From: Nelumbo lutea
Taxonomy: Eukaryota; Streptophyta; Magnoliopsida; Proteales; Nelumbonaceae
DNA: 64,000 nt
NCBI GenBank assembly: GCA_022828595.1
Contig: JAKGHH010000007.1
Location: 63,600,727 to 63,664,726, forward strand
Reading direction: 5' to 3'
Shown: positions 10,801-22,524 of the stretch, piece after piece
Position numbering within the stretch: position 1 is the first letter of the stretch
How the letters are laid out: every line of letters begins with the position of its first letter
The notes under the pieces: model-generated
Database searches by the model: none
Told to the model about the DNA's origin: nothing
What the model saw: only the letters and a program-made list of their open reading frames with translations
Program-made: the position numbers and the translations under genes

Positions 10801-13106
10801 GAGACAGATGGGCAAAACTGAAATCTTACACCTGACCCCTAGACTTGATTATGGTATTGCACTAGGTGTAGGATTAGGCTGTCTTTGATATGCTAATCAA
10901 TGAGATCCTTGACTAGGTCAAAACCTAGGTATGTTGGGGCAGTCAGAGAATACCTGAGTGGATGATCATAGTGATAGGATCAGTCCCTTTGTTGGACAAA
11001 GTGAATGATCGGGGAATGCACTCTCTCTGATGGAAACCTAAACTACCGGCAATTGATTCCAAATTGTTGAGATTTGTTTTTGCAAAATATATTTATATAT
11101 AGATATACATATAAACTATGGTTTCACAAAATGTTTGCAAAAAGGTTTTAATTCCCATGATCCATGTGATTAGAGAGTGCAACTTTGTACCTTGCAGCAA
11201 AGGGAGAGATCATCTCTTGTCGAGTAGTGTTTTATCATTATGGACTGAGAGGTTAAGTGTAAGACAATTGAGTGTTATATTTGATGGGATAATCTTGCAT
11301 CTGCCTTCAATCCTTGGGCATTCATAAGATGGCTGGACCCAAGGACCATTTAGTGTAAATGTTGAGCCCATAAAGAGTCCATACTGATGGACTTAGGGGT
11401 TCATTGTGTTTTGTAGTGAATTTGGCTAGGCCTTGTAACATAGGCTGGGTTGAACCCATGTGGCTGATGTGTAGATCAATGCTAGGGTCCCACACCATAC
11501 AAAGAGAGCCAAACTAGCCAGCATTGAAAAGGTAAAGTGAGTAGTGTGACTTAATGGGCCTAAGGCCCATTTTAAAATGGGCTTAAGTGATTTAATTAAA
11601 TAGACAAATATGAGTTTATAATCTGATTAGAATTAGCAGTTGAATAAGATAAGTCTTATCCACTTGAGAGTACAGATCCAAATATCAGATTTGGATCAAG
11701 AAACTCATTCCTAATTGGATTAGGAAGCTGATCCAAGGAAGGATTTAAATAAGGGGACGAATTCTACAAAAAGTTCACTTCCTTTTTGCAATCTTTTTCT
11801 TCCTCTACTTTTGCTGCCCTGCTTAGTTCGATCTCCACCTCTTTGAGTGATCAAGAACTATTCTTGGTATTGTTTCTTGGTGAAGAAATTTGTTTTTGCA
11901 AAATATATTTATATAAAGATATACATATATATTACAGTTTCAAAATGTTTGAAAAATGTTTTAATTCCCGGGATCCATATGAGCAGAGAGTGCAGCACTG
12001 TTCCTTGCAGCCGAGGAAGAGGTCTTCTCTTGTCGGGCAGTGTTTGATCATTATGGGCTGAGAGGTTAAGTGTAAGACCATTGAGGGTAATACCTGATGG
12101 GCTAATCTTGCATTTGCCCACAGTCCTTGGGTTTTTATAAGGTGGCTTGGCCCAGGGATCACTTAGTGTAAGTGTTGGGCCCATTAAGAGCCCATGGTGA
12201 TGGGCTCAGGGGTTCACTGTCCATAACAGTGAATTCGGCTAGGCCTTGTAACAGAGGCTAGGGTGAACCCATGTGGCTGATGTGTAGATCAATGATTGGG
12301 TCCCACACCATACAAGGAAACCCAACTGGGCAGCATTTTGGAAGGTAAGTGAGCACATGGACTTAATGGTCCTAAAGCTCAAATTGAATTGGTCTAATTT
12401 GATTAGTAAAAGAAGGGGGTTGATCTGGGATTTGGATCAGCAGATAGGATAGAGAGTTATCCCTATTCACTCAGAGGGTCCAAATCCACATACAGATTTG
12501 GATTTGGAAACTCCTATTGAGATTAGGAGCTCTCTATAAGGTTATAAAAGGAGGAGGAGGGCGAACATCCATTCATCACATAAGATCAGATCTCATATCA
12601 TAGAAAGAGAGAAGACAACAATAGTAAGACTGTGCCATCTTCTGCTCTTGTGCCCTCCTCCTACTATCGCCATTGCCAGTTCGTTCTCCATTCGTAGGTG
12701 TGATCAAGAAAGGTTCTTGATATCAATTTTTGATGAAAAACTGATTTGAAGTCGTTCTAACATACCCTGAATCAAATTCATGCTGAAGGATTCGGTTCTT
12801 GTGAAGAATCTGCTGATTCTGCTCCACCCTACGCTGTGTCATCTTTAGTAGGAGGAGTCTTTGGAGTTTTCCTTGGGTGTGAACACCTATATTGGGAGAT
12901 ATTGTTTCTTCGTATCAGGTATCTCCCTCACCTACCTTTTGGTTTCAGATCTGATTCGGTTTAGGTTCAAGATTGATCCTTGAAAATGCAGATTTTCTAA
13001 AACAGGGAATGTGATTCCCACATGGGTGATAGAGAAAATTTTGAAAATTTTCCCTACCTTCTTGCAGGGTTCAGGCTATCAATATGATAGATTTCTCATC
13101 CATTCA
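10801..13106 (+). repeat. Rearranged copia LTR made of two overlapping pieces
   Basis: Piece one (10801 to about 11886) begins about 345 bp into the LTR. Piece two (about 11887 to 13106) jumps back to an earlier LTR position (the TTTGTTTTTGCAAAATATA block) and runs to the LTR end CATTCA. A short LTR segment is therefore present twice. TATAAAAG occurs at 12543-12550. The end at 13106 is followed by a primer site, so piece two acts as the 5' LTR of element D. Confidence 0.8.
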
Positions 13107-14771
13107 GTGGTATCAGAGCCATGGTTCAAATCTTGAACCGAAATAAATCAGATCTAAACCAGCGCAAATGAGCAGAAGGCGTTCCACTCGATTTGTGCAG
13201 ATTGTGGTTTTTCTAGGAAATTGTTTCCTAGATCAAGGATGAATGATCTAAAATTTATTTAGAATTGATTTTTATAATTTTCTTGATTTATGGGTTGTTC
13301 GTACAAAGGAGATCGAATTCTTTATTGGCATAGGATATCTGCGATTTTGCAGTTCTATTAATTTTGGTCTGTAATTAATTTTTTTTAATTTCTAGACTGA
13401 ATGTATAGGAATTCGATCTGATGTAATATATTAATAGAAAGATTAGGGTTTTCTATTTATTTTATTTCATGATAGAAGGTGGCTGCACAAGAGAAGGAGA
13501 ATTTGCAGATAAGGAAATCGTTATATGCGATTTACAGTTTATGAAATTGCAAACTGTGATCTAACATCTATTTTGTAGGTTAGGAGATGTGCGAACAACC
13601 CTGTACTGATTTCTGTTTACTTTTGAATAGTAATTAATTTCAGATCATTTTCTTGAATTAATTCTTGAATTAAAAATCAAACCCTAGACCCATTCGAACT
13701 AGATTGGACCAAACTGGTTGGACCAAATCTGTAGTTCGATGGGGGTTGTTCTCAGCCCTAATTTCCCACTTTTGGGTCAAGGGATTGTTGTTTAATTGTG
13801 ACACTTAACTTGGCCCACACCTGTAAGGCCTAGTTTTAAGGAGTTAAAATTGCTAAAGCCCACTAATTGTAGAAAAGCTATATGGGCCGAACTGTTAACT
13901 GCTATTCAGCCCATATACCTAGATAATATTAATCAGTAATATTATGGATTAAATTGGGCTTTAACAATGGACTTTACAGATATTAATTGATTGGATCAAT
14001 TCTATCATTGCATGTGATGTATGGATGTGTGATGTGCAACGTTCATGGGCTATAAGTACTTGGCCCATGCTGATACGATAGTGGCTCTTGCGCACACCAT
14101 GGCTGAATGCACATCATTTCCATGGTGTCCTAAAGATCATTGGATGATCTCCCTTCATGGTGGGCCCCACACCTCTCCTAAAGATAAACCATGCGGAACC
14201 CTAGCCGTTTAAGGCCCACCTAAATCTGGCTTTATGAAAGTCAGTGGGAGCCACTTTGTTATGACCTAAATCAAACTAGGGTGTAATTTTTTGTTCCTTC
14301 CTGAAATATGGGTGCATGTGATAGGGAGATTCATATGATGAACTCTCTAAAGGCCTTCCATCATTAGCATGAAGATGGGTCCTTTAGTTAAGAGGAAACA
14401 CATCCAAAAATTGGGCTATCCAAGTGCTGATGGATCTGTTGGAATTTTTCATAAGATGATAGGGGCGCGTCATAGACCGATGTGGGAGGGGCATATCTTA
14501 AAATGGAAGACTTTCTCACGGTACCTTGGCATTCACGAATATGATGGGTGAGCACTCACTGGACAAAAAAGGTTTAACCTAAAATGGCAATGAACCTTGT
14601 TTGACAAAGGCCAAAGGGAAAGCTCATACGATGAGTGGATATGATCCTTCACAGAAAGGAGGGAAATCTCGGAGATTAACAAATGAAAATGGAACATAGA
14701 TTAAAAGCCATATCTATGTATATAACATGAATCAAATTAGGTTGTGGACTGATGTTTGCTTTTTACCATAA
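13107..14771 (+). other. Long untranslated leader of element D
   Basis: About 1.66 kb with no conserved frame, colinear with the other leaders in the window. The conserved leader hairpin is at 14224-14242 and is slightly mutated here. Short open frames in it (for example 14369-14551) have no family support. Confidence 0.75.
13108..13121 (+). other. Primer binding site of element D
   Basis: TGGTATCAGAGCCA, one base after the LTR end. Confidence 0.85.
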
Positions 14772-15584
14772 ATGGCAAATAGACAATTTGCAAAGCTGTT
14801 GGATGACAACAAACTTAAAGGACCAAACTATGCTGACTGGTACAGTAACCTTATGTTGGTCTTGACTTCTGAGAAGTTGGACAAGGTGGCTAAAAACCCT
14901 ACCCCGGAGCGTCTGGGAGATAGGAATTCTGAGGCTCGAAGGAGGGACTACCAAGAGTGGGAAGAAAAAAATTCCCTATCCCAGTGCTATATCATTGCCT
15001 CCTTGGACAATCCGATACAGAGGCAGTTCAATTAGATCGAGCTAGCCAAGGACATATTGGACAGTCTAAAGACAATGTACAAAGAGCAGAACCATTCTAC
15101 TCGGCAGAAGGTCTTGAAGCAGTTCCTGACCGTGCAGATGTCCAAGGGGCAGCAGGTTCATGACCATTGTCTTCGGATGATGGGATATATCAATGAGCTT
15201 GAAGCTCTTGGATCCGGGCTGGACCATGTCACTAAGGTAAACACCATCCTGAATTCTTTGCCTCCTTCCTCCAATCCGTTCATCATGAATTACAACATGA
15301 ACAAGCTGAGTGTCAGCATTCAAGAAGTCAACAATATATTGCAGAGGGCTGAAGAACTGATTAAGAAGGATGAGCCTCTTGCTATGCTTGTTGAAACTAA
15401 CAAGTCGGCCAAGAAAAAGAGGAAGGCAAAGAAGAAGCCACAAAAGAAAGCCACCAAGTCCAAGAAGCAGAAGAAGGACAGAGCATCGGATGCTTATCAC
15501 TTCTACAAACAGACCGGCCACTAAAAGAGGAACTGTCCTCAATACCTGGAATCCAAGAAAGGTAATTTCGAATCCTGCGTCATA
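14772..15584 (+). pseudogene. gag of copia D
   Basis: ATG at 14772 opens a frame encoding MANRQFAKLLDDNKLKGPNY, then the DWYSNLMLVLTSEKLDKV block typical of copia Gag. The frame continues to about 15584 with only two nonsense changes: TAG at 15033-15035 where paralogs have CAG, and TAA at 15522-15524 where paralogs have TGG in the zinc knuckle. A lysine-rich nucleic-acid-binding tail lies at about 15400-15490. The knuckle is further damaged: its first two cysteines are changed to tyrosine or displaced. Gag and pol appear to have been one polyprotein, as usual for copia. Confidence 0.85.
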
Positions 15585-16760
15585 GAAACCAATTTGTTAG
15601 TAACTTCTGTTTCCTGGTGTATTGACTTCGGGGCATCGACCCATGCGTGTAACTTACTGTAAGGGTTCAGGATAAGTAGAAGACTGAGTGACAGAGAAGT
15701 AACTCTTTACTTGGGGACTTGCAGCTATGGCCATAGGAACCGTAGAGTTAATTTTCAGAGAAGGATCTATTGTACTAATAGATTGTCTTTATGTACAGAA
15801 TTTGAGAAGAAATTTGATTTCTGTTTCAAAATTGTGTGCGGATGGATATTCTATTCTTTTTGGTAATATGATTACTATTAAAAGAAATAGCAAATTCATT
15901 GCATTCGGAGAACTTGAGAATGGTCACTATGTTCTCCATCCTTCTCTAGAAACTAACATAGCCGAAACTATGTCGGTTGATTTCCCCAAGAAAAGAATCC
16001 ATGATACAATTAATCCCACGTGCCTGTGGCATTACCGACTTGGCCATATCAGTATTGATTGTATCACAAGGTTGGTAAAGGATGGTCCTTTGGTTTTTCT
16101 AACTGTAGAAAAGCTTCCCACTTGTGAACCTTGCCTTCAGGGTAAGATGACAAAACGACCATTTAATGGTAAGCCTAAAAGATGTACAGGCACACTTGAC
16201 CTTATACATACTAATGTATGTGGTCCCCTGAGTGTTAGGACTCATAACCAGCACGTGTATTTTATTACATTCACCGATGATTATTCTTGGTATGGTTATG
16301 TGTACCTAATGAGACACCAATCTGAATCATTTGAAAAGTTCAAAGAGGTCAGACAAGAGGTCAAGAAACAGTTAGGGAGAGAAATTAAAATCCTTTGATT
16401 GGATCGAGGTGGCGAGTATCTCTCTGACGAATTCAGGGACTACTTGAAGGTCAACGGGATAGTATCACAGTTAGCTCCTCCTGCTACACCACAACTAAAT
16501 GGTGTTTCAGAGAGGAGGAATAAGACCTTATTGGATATGGTCCAGTCACTTCTCCTTACACTCAAAGTTACCCACATCCTTTTGGGGTTATGCATTAAAG
16601 TCTATGATATACCTGCTGAATCAGATTCCAACTAAATCAGTTCCAAAGACTCCCTAGGAACTTTGGACAGGAAAGAAACCAAGTGTGAGACACTTGAAGA
16701 TTTAGGCTTGTCTAGTACATGTTAAAAGAACGAGTGCAGGCAAATTGGAATCTAAAACCA
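15585..16760 (+). pseudogene. Protease and integrase of copia D
   Basis: The protease motif reads WCIDFGAST near 15618-15645, where DSGAS is expected. A deletion near 15720 disrupts the join to integrase. The long open frame 15727-16398 and its in-frame continuation to 16635 are separated only by TGA at 16396-16398 (CGA in paralogs). They hold LWHYRLGHI, the CEPCLQGKM zinc pair, the first catalytic site with Asp changed to Asn (HTNVCGP), then DRGGEY and SERRNK, the second Asp and the Glu with the usual 35-residue spacing. After about 16560 frames slip. Confidence 0.85.
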
Positions 16761-18568
16761 GCCATTGCCTATTTGTAAGATACCCCAAGGGCTCTCTGGG
16801 TTACCTATTCTATGACCCAGGAGAATAGAAGGTGTTCTATAGCCAAAATGCCCATGTCTTGGAGGAAGACTATATCCTGAACAATCATCGTCAAGAAGTT
16901 GTTCTTGATGAAGAGAGCTCAGGGTTAGTGGGAGGTGTCCCACAAGTTCCAGGTAGTGACCAACCTAGAAGATCTACCTGGGTATCCAGGCCTCCAGTTC
17001 ATTTTGGCTATGACCAAGATAGTTATCTGGTGGAAACTACAAGTGAGGAGGATCCCGTGACTTATACGGAAGCTATGTTGGACATACATTCCTTGAAGTG
17101 GGTAGATGCCATGAGAGCTGAGATGGACTCAATGGATACCAATGGATTCTGGAATCTAGTAGATCCGCCCCCTAGGGTAAAAGTAATTGGTTTCAAATGG
17201 ATCTATAAGAGGAAGAAGAGCCCCGATGGTAAGGTTGGGACCTATAAAACTCGTCTTGTGGCGAAAGGGTATATTCAGAAAGATGGCATTCGATTATGAG
17301 AAAACCTTTTCGCCGGTGGCCATGCTTAAATCCATTAGGATCCTACTAGCTGTAGTAGCATACCATGACTACGAGATTTGGCAAATGGATGTCAAAACTG
17401 TGTTCCTTAATGGAGATCTTACTGAAGATATCTATATGTAGCAACCGCAATGTTTCATAGCTGCGGGTCAAGAACACATGGTATGCAAATTAAATAGATC
17501 CATATATGGAATTAAGCAAGCTTTTAGGAGTTTGAACATCCAGCTTGACTCTACAATCAAAAAGTTTGACTTTGAGCAGAACCCAGATGAGCCCTGTGTT
17601 TACAGGAAATCTAGTGGAGATAAGTTTGACTACGGTGAAAGTATGGCTTTCACAACAATTCTCCATGAAAGATCTTGGAGAAGCCTTCTATATATTGGGT
17701 CTTCGACTCTATAGAGATAGATTGAAGAGGATAATAGGATTTTCCCAATCTGCTTACATTGACAAAATAGTTAAGAGATACAACATGGAGAATTCCAAGA
17801 AAGGAAATGTACCTTTCAGGCACAGAGTCACTCTCTCCAAGGGATGTCTCTCAAGACTCCTAAGGAGATTGAGGGCATGAAGGATGTTCCCAATGCCTCA
17901 GCCGTGGGGAGCATCATGTATGCCATGCTGTGCACTCGTCCTGACATTGCTTAGGTAGTGAGTGTGGTAAGCATATTCTAGGCCAACATAGGGTAGGAGC
18001 ACTGGACTGTTGTGAAAAACATACTCAAGTACCTTCGAAGGAGAAAAGAGTTTTGTCTGGTATTTGATGGTAGCTCACTACAGATTTAGGGGTATACTGA
18101 TGCTGACTTCTATTCAGATCCAGATGATAGAAAGTCTACATCTAGGTATGTTTTTACGATAGGATCGTGTGTTGTTTGTTGGAAAAGCAGTAAATAGGGG
18201 TCCATTGCAGATTCCACAACCGAAGCCGAATACATTACTGCAAGTGAGGCTGCCAAAGAAGTCGTATGTATGAAGAAGTTCATTCATGAATTTGGAGTAG
18301 TTCCATCCAGCACATCACCCATTCCATTGTTGTGTGACAACAATGGAGCTATTGCTCAAGCTAAGGAGCCATGAGCCCACTCGAAATCGAAGCACATCGA
18401 GAGGAAGTACCATGTACTACGGGAGATAGTTGGAAGAGGGGACATCCTGAATCAGAAGGTAGCATCAGCGGAGAATGTAGTAGACCCATTGACTAAGCCA
18501 CTGACACAAAAAGTGTTTGAGAAACATGTGAAAAGTCTGGGACTCTGGCTTGTACGCGATTGGACCTG
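16761..18568 (+). pseudogene. Reverse transcriptase and RNase H of copia D
   Basis: Integrase C-terminal and connector sequence (VPQVPGSDQPRRST) lead into RT at about 17180. A one-base frameshift near 17295 separates two open pieces, 16832-17299 and 17187-17441. The first catalytic Asp (QMDVKTVFLNGDL) is present. At about 17622 the sequence jumps from SGDK to YGES: about 59 bp are missing compared with the copy at 41846, and that piece encodes YVDD. RNase H follows to 18568 with TDADF and STTEAEY motifs and the IERKYH block, broken by several stops. Confidence 0.85.
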
Positions 18569-18569
18569 A

Positions 18570-18583
18570 GTGCAAGTGGGAGC
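18570..18583 (+). other. Polypurine tract of element D
   Basis: GTGCAAGTGGGAGC immediately before the 3' LTR; the identical tract occurs at 42814 and 53495. Confidence 0.8.
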
Positions 18584-20506
18584 TGTTAGACAGTGTATGC
18601 ACTTAGCTCCAATCGAAATGATGTACCTTATCACATTTAATGTAAATGAATGAAGTACATATTTGATTCATGTTATTATGGTGTGTTTCTATGTAATACC
18701 CTTAAACTGGACACATATGAGACTCGTGTTAGTTTAGAATGTTCACAACCGATGGATAGATCGGGGGAGATTTATCCTGATAAGGCTGACAATGATGTGC
18801 CGCCAAGTTGGTTGGGGTAGCTTGTCTCAGCTGCTAGGGTGAGACCCGAGGTACATGCAGTGTAGGTTTACTTGAAACCCTAAACCGGACCAGAATTCCA
18901 GTATTGCCCTGAACCTTGGTGATTAGTGGGCGAAACTGGAATGTTACACCTAACCCCTAGACTCGATTTGATATTGCACTAGGTGTTGGATTGGCCTATC
19001 TTTGATATGCCAATCAGTGAGATCCTTGGAGGGGGTCAAAACCTGGGTACGTTGGGTTAGTTCGAGAATTCATCTGAGTGGGTGATCATAGTGACAGGAT
19101 CAACCCCTTTGTCGGACAAAGGTAATGATCGAAGATGCATTATCTCTGCTGGAAACCAAAGCTGCCAGCAACCGATTTTAATTGTTGAAATTTGTTTTTG
19201 CAAAATATATTTATATAAAGATATACATATATATTATGGTTTCAAAATGTTTGCAAAAGGTTTTAATTCCCGGGATCCATGTGAGTAGAGAGTGCAGCAC
19301 TTTTCCTTGCTGCCGAGGGAGAGGTCCTCTCTTGTCAGGCAGTGTTTGATCATTATGGGCTAAGAGGTTAAGTGTAAGACCATTGAGGGTAATACCTGAT
19401 GGGCTAATCTTGCATCAGCCCACAGTCCCTGGGTTTTTATAAGGTGGCTTGGCCTAGGGACCACTTAGTGTAAGTGTTGGGCCCATTAAGAGCCCATGGT
19501 CATGGGATCTGGGGTTCACTATCCATAATAGTGAATTCGTCCAGGCCTTGTAACAGAGGCTAGGCTGAACCCATGTGGATGATGTGTATATCAATGTTTG
19601 GGTCCCACACCATACAAGGAAACCCAACTAGGCAGTAGTCTGGAAGGTTAGTGAGCACATGGACTTAATGGGCATAAACCCAAATCGAACTGGTCTAATT
19701 TGATTAGTTAAAGAAGGGGCGGATTTGGGATTTGGATCAGCAGATAGGATAGGGAGTTATCCCTTTCCACTCTGAGAGTTCAGATCCAAATACAGATTTG
19801 GATTTGGAAACTATTAATAAGATTAGGAGGGCTGATTTAATCTATAGGTAAGATAAGGGCTTATCCTTATCTCTTAAGGAGAAGTCTTGATCCAAATACA
19901 GATTTGGATTAGGAAACTCCTAATGAGATTAGGAGCTCTCTTTAAAACTATAAAAGGAGGAGGAGGGTGAACCTCCATTCATCTCAACTATCTGATCATA
20001 GATCACAGAAAGAGAGAAGATAACTACAGTAAGACTATGCCATCTTCTGCTCTTGTGCCCTCCTCCTGCTGCCACCTTTGCTAGTTCATTCTCCACTGTA
20101 AGAGCGATCAAGAAGGGTTCTTGATATCAATTTTTGGAGAAAAATTGATTTCAAGTCATTCTCACATACCCTCCATCGAATTCTTGCTGAAGGATTCGGT
20201 TCCTGTGAAGAACATGTTGATTCTGCTCCACCCTACGCTGTGTCATTTTCAGTGGGAGCAGTGTTTGGAGTTTTCCTTGGGTGTGAACACTTTCATTAGG
20301 AAATATTGTTTCTTCGTATCAAGTACCTCCCTCTCCTACCTTTTGGTTTCAGATTTGGTCCGGTTTAGGTTCAAGATTGATCCTTGAAAATGCAGATTTT
20401 CTAAAATACGGAATGTGATTCCCACATGGGAGAGAGAAATTTTGAAGTTTCGCCCTACCTACCTGTAGGGTTTGGCTATACATATGATGGATTTCTGATC
20501 CCCTCA
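18584..20506 (+). repeat. Copia LTR (3' LTR of D), complete
   Basis: Begins TGTTAGACAG and ends CCCTCA, 1923 bp. TATAAAAGG lies at 19949-19957. A 132-bp stretch downstream of the TATA box (19969-20100) is identical to 10088-10219 although flanking LTR sequence is clearly diverged. Confidence 0.85.
19949..19957 (+). promoter_or_regulatory. LTR TATA box
   Basis: TATAAAAGG followed by GAGGAGGG, same context as 10068. Confidence 0.65.
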
Positions 20507-20987
20507 ACTCTCTCCTAATTCCTCTGTTTAACATACAACATTTTGCAAAGTTCTTCCCTATTCTTTCCACCCCTACCTAGTTCGATCTCCACTTGTGGAT
20601 GTGATCAAGAATTGTTCTTGACATTGCTTCTTGGTTAAGAAGCAATATGAAGTTGTGCACACCAACCCTATTCGATTTTTGCTGAAGAGCCATCCTGTTG
20701 ATCCTGCTTCAACATGCACTGTGCCATCTTCAGTGGAAGCGGGTTTTGGTTTTCTCCTTGGGCGTGAACACTTTCATTGGAAGTTACTACTACTTCATAT
20801 CAGGTATTTCCCTCACTTCCTAATGGTTTCAGATCTGGTCCAGTTTTGGATTCAAGAACGATCCTTGAAAATGCAGTTTTCTAACATAGGGAATGCGATT
20901 CCCAGATAAGAGAGAGAATTTTTTTAAATTTTGTCCAATCCTTTTGCAGGGTTTGGCCATCCATATGATAGATCTCTCATCCCTTCA
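20507..20987 (+). repeat. Copia LTR 3'-end fragment 1
   Basis: About 480 bp matching the part of the LTR from just after the promoter to the terminal CCCTTCA. It abuts the end of the preceding LTR with no leader or primer site between. Confidence 0.75.
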
Positions 20988-21339
20988 CACATAACCCTAC
21001 ACGATTCTTGGTAAAGAATCATAGGTTCTTGCTAAAAACCCTTCTTGTTGATTCTGCCTCAAAATTTGTTGTGTCCTCTTGAGTGGAGAAGGATTTGGTA
21101 ACCTCTTTGGGTGTGAACACCTACATTGGGAGTTACTACTATTCTGTATCAGGTACATCCCTACTTGCTTCCTTTTGGTTTTAGGTTTGGTCCGGTTTGT
21201 TTCAAGGACAAACCTTAAAAAATGCAATTTTTCTAAATTAGGGAATAGGATTTTCGGATGGGAGAAAGAAATTTTTGAAAATTCGCCTAGCCACCCTGCA
21301 TGGTTCGGCCATCCATACGATGGATCTCCCATCCCTTTA
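20988..21339 (+). repeat. Copia LTR 3'-end fragment 2
   Basis: About 350 bp of the LTR 3' end, ending ATCCCTTTA, closest by eye to the LTR at 960-1285. It joins fragment 1 at a short CACA homology. Three LTR ends are therefore lined up head to tail at 20506, 20987 and 21339. Confidence 0.75.
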
Positions 21340-22281
21340 GGCTGATGAGTCCGAGGTCTACTATGGCTGAGGGATGGTAGGTCAGACCTGTGAAGAAAGA
21401 GATAGAACATTAGAGGCCTCGGGTGCTAATTCGAGGCAAAGACTTTGATGGTCAAGTTAGTGAGAGTAGGAGGTGGACGAGGCCTGAGTAAGGAGTGCTC
21501 ATACGAGGTCACACGGGAAACTGTAGAGTTATTAGTGGCTTAGATTTTAGTTCATTACCTTGAGGGGGTTGCCCCCTATTTATACTTGAGGCTGTATGGA
21601 GGTAGGTGGGCTTGAACGGTCAGGATGTGGTTCAGCCTTGAAGAGCGTGGTTATCCGAGGTCACCGCGTATGGCCACTCTATTGGTTTCATGTCGCGTGC
21701 TGATCTCTATTCCATGCACACCCTCATTGGGTTCGCCTTGGGTGCTGCCGTCTACCATGCACGTGCACGCCATTGGTCTGAGCCATCTACACCCTACATC
21801 ATTTTCTCCCCACTCTCGAGGCCATGGTGGAGGTCTAAACTGAGGACCTTGGCTTCGGCTGAGGAGAGTGCGTCACCCTTACTGGAGGCATCAATGGGTC
21901 TTTTAGGTGATAGCCTTGGCTTCAGCTTGCTGAGGATGCATCCAGTGTTGGCTGTGATGGTGTCGACATGGTCTCCGATCTTACCTTCGAGGGACGCTGT
22001 GGGGACTTGTGCTCCCTGGAGGCCTCAGCTTTGGTACCCATGAGTTCAAGTCTGTGTTGGATACGGGTGTGAGGGGCACTTGCCCTCGTGTCCTATCACA
22101 CTGGTGCCGAGGTGAGATTGTATGAGGTGTCGGCCTAGGCTGGGGTCACCAAGGGTAACACTTAGTGACAGGCGGTTGTGGCTTCACCATGGGCAAGATG
22201 GATCTTGTTGCGGGTAAGCCATAGTCTGTGCAGGGGATGACTTTTGGTGGTGGGTTCAGACCGTGTGCATCATGGCTTGCC

Positions 22282-22314
22282 TGACGTCATTTCGTCTTCC
22301 CGAGGCGAGTGACG
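22282..22314 (+). promoter_or_regulatory. Tandem TGACG (as-1-like) bZIP motif candidate
   Basis: A perfect TGACGTCA palindrome at 22282-22289 and a second TGACG at 22310-22314 lie about 85-110 bp upstream of a TTTAAATAG box. Paired TGACG motifs near a TATA box form the as-1 type enhancer bound by TGA bZIP factors in several plant retroelement and pararetroviral promoters. The function here is inference. Confidence 0.35.
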
Positions 22315-22395
22315 CATGTTAGTCGTTCAACTGGGCTGTGGAGGTGGTCGCTTCATGGCCTTTGGATTAGAGGCATTCTGGGTTGTTTGTTTTTC

Positions 22396-22404
22396 TTTAA
22401 ATAG
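22396..22404 (+). promoter_or_regulatory. TATA-like box
   Basis: TTTAAATAG followed by GGACCC, about 120 bp upstream of the ATG at 22525. Confidence 0.35.
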
Positions 22405-22524
22405 GGACCCTAGTTGTGCTTCCCCCCACCATTTGCTTCCAAGTGTTGTTGCTCTCAGAGACCTCAGCTTTCCTTTAGAGATCCATAGACCTCGTATCCT
22501 TAGGTAAAGAACCCCTTTGCAGTC

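Larger units (their letters stand above)
11887..20506 (+). mobile_element. Ty1-copia element D
   Basis: It runs from a partial 5' LTR (to 13106) through primer site, leader, gag-pol and polypurine tract to a complete 3' LTR (18584-20506). It is the most continuous body in the left half of the window: gag and integrase are each in one frame interrupted mostly by single substitutions. The RT has lost its YVDD box and the protease aspartate motif is changed (DFGAS). Confidence 0.85.

Noticed and set aside
11786..12184. Overlapping open frames of 66-91 codons on both strands
   Set aside because: Inside rearranged LTR; no conservation of the frames between LTR copies.
13370..13460. Possible leader intron acceptor and other splice-like sites in copia leaders
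   Set aside because: TTTTGCAG-type sites occur but no paired donor with branch site is consistent across copies.
15066..15542. 158-codon minus-strand open frame, and similar ones at 39371-39736 and 45124-45396
   Set aside because: Antisense to gag; leucine-rich product is the complement of the lysine-rich Gag tail.
21341..21415. CTGATGAGTCC resembling the start of a hammerhead ribozyme
   Set aside because: No CGAAA after a closed stem II and no cleavage-site stem; the short match is probably chance.
21690..22043. 117-codon plus-strand open frame in the GC-rich fragment
   Set aside because: No recognisable domain; high GC lowers stop frequency. Left unannotated.
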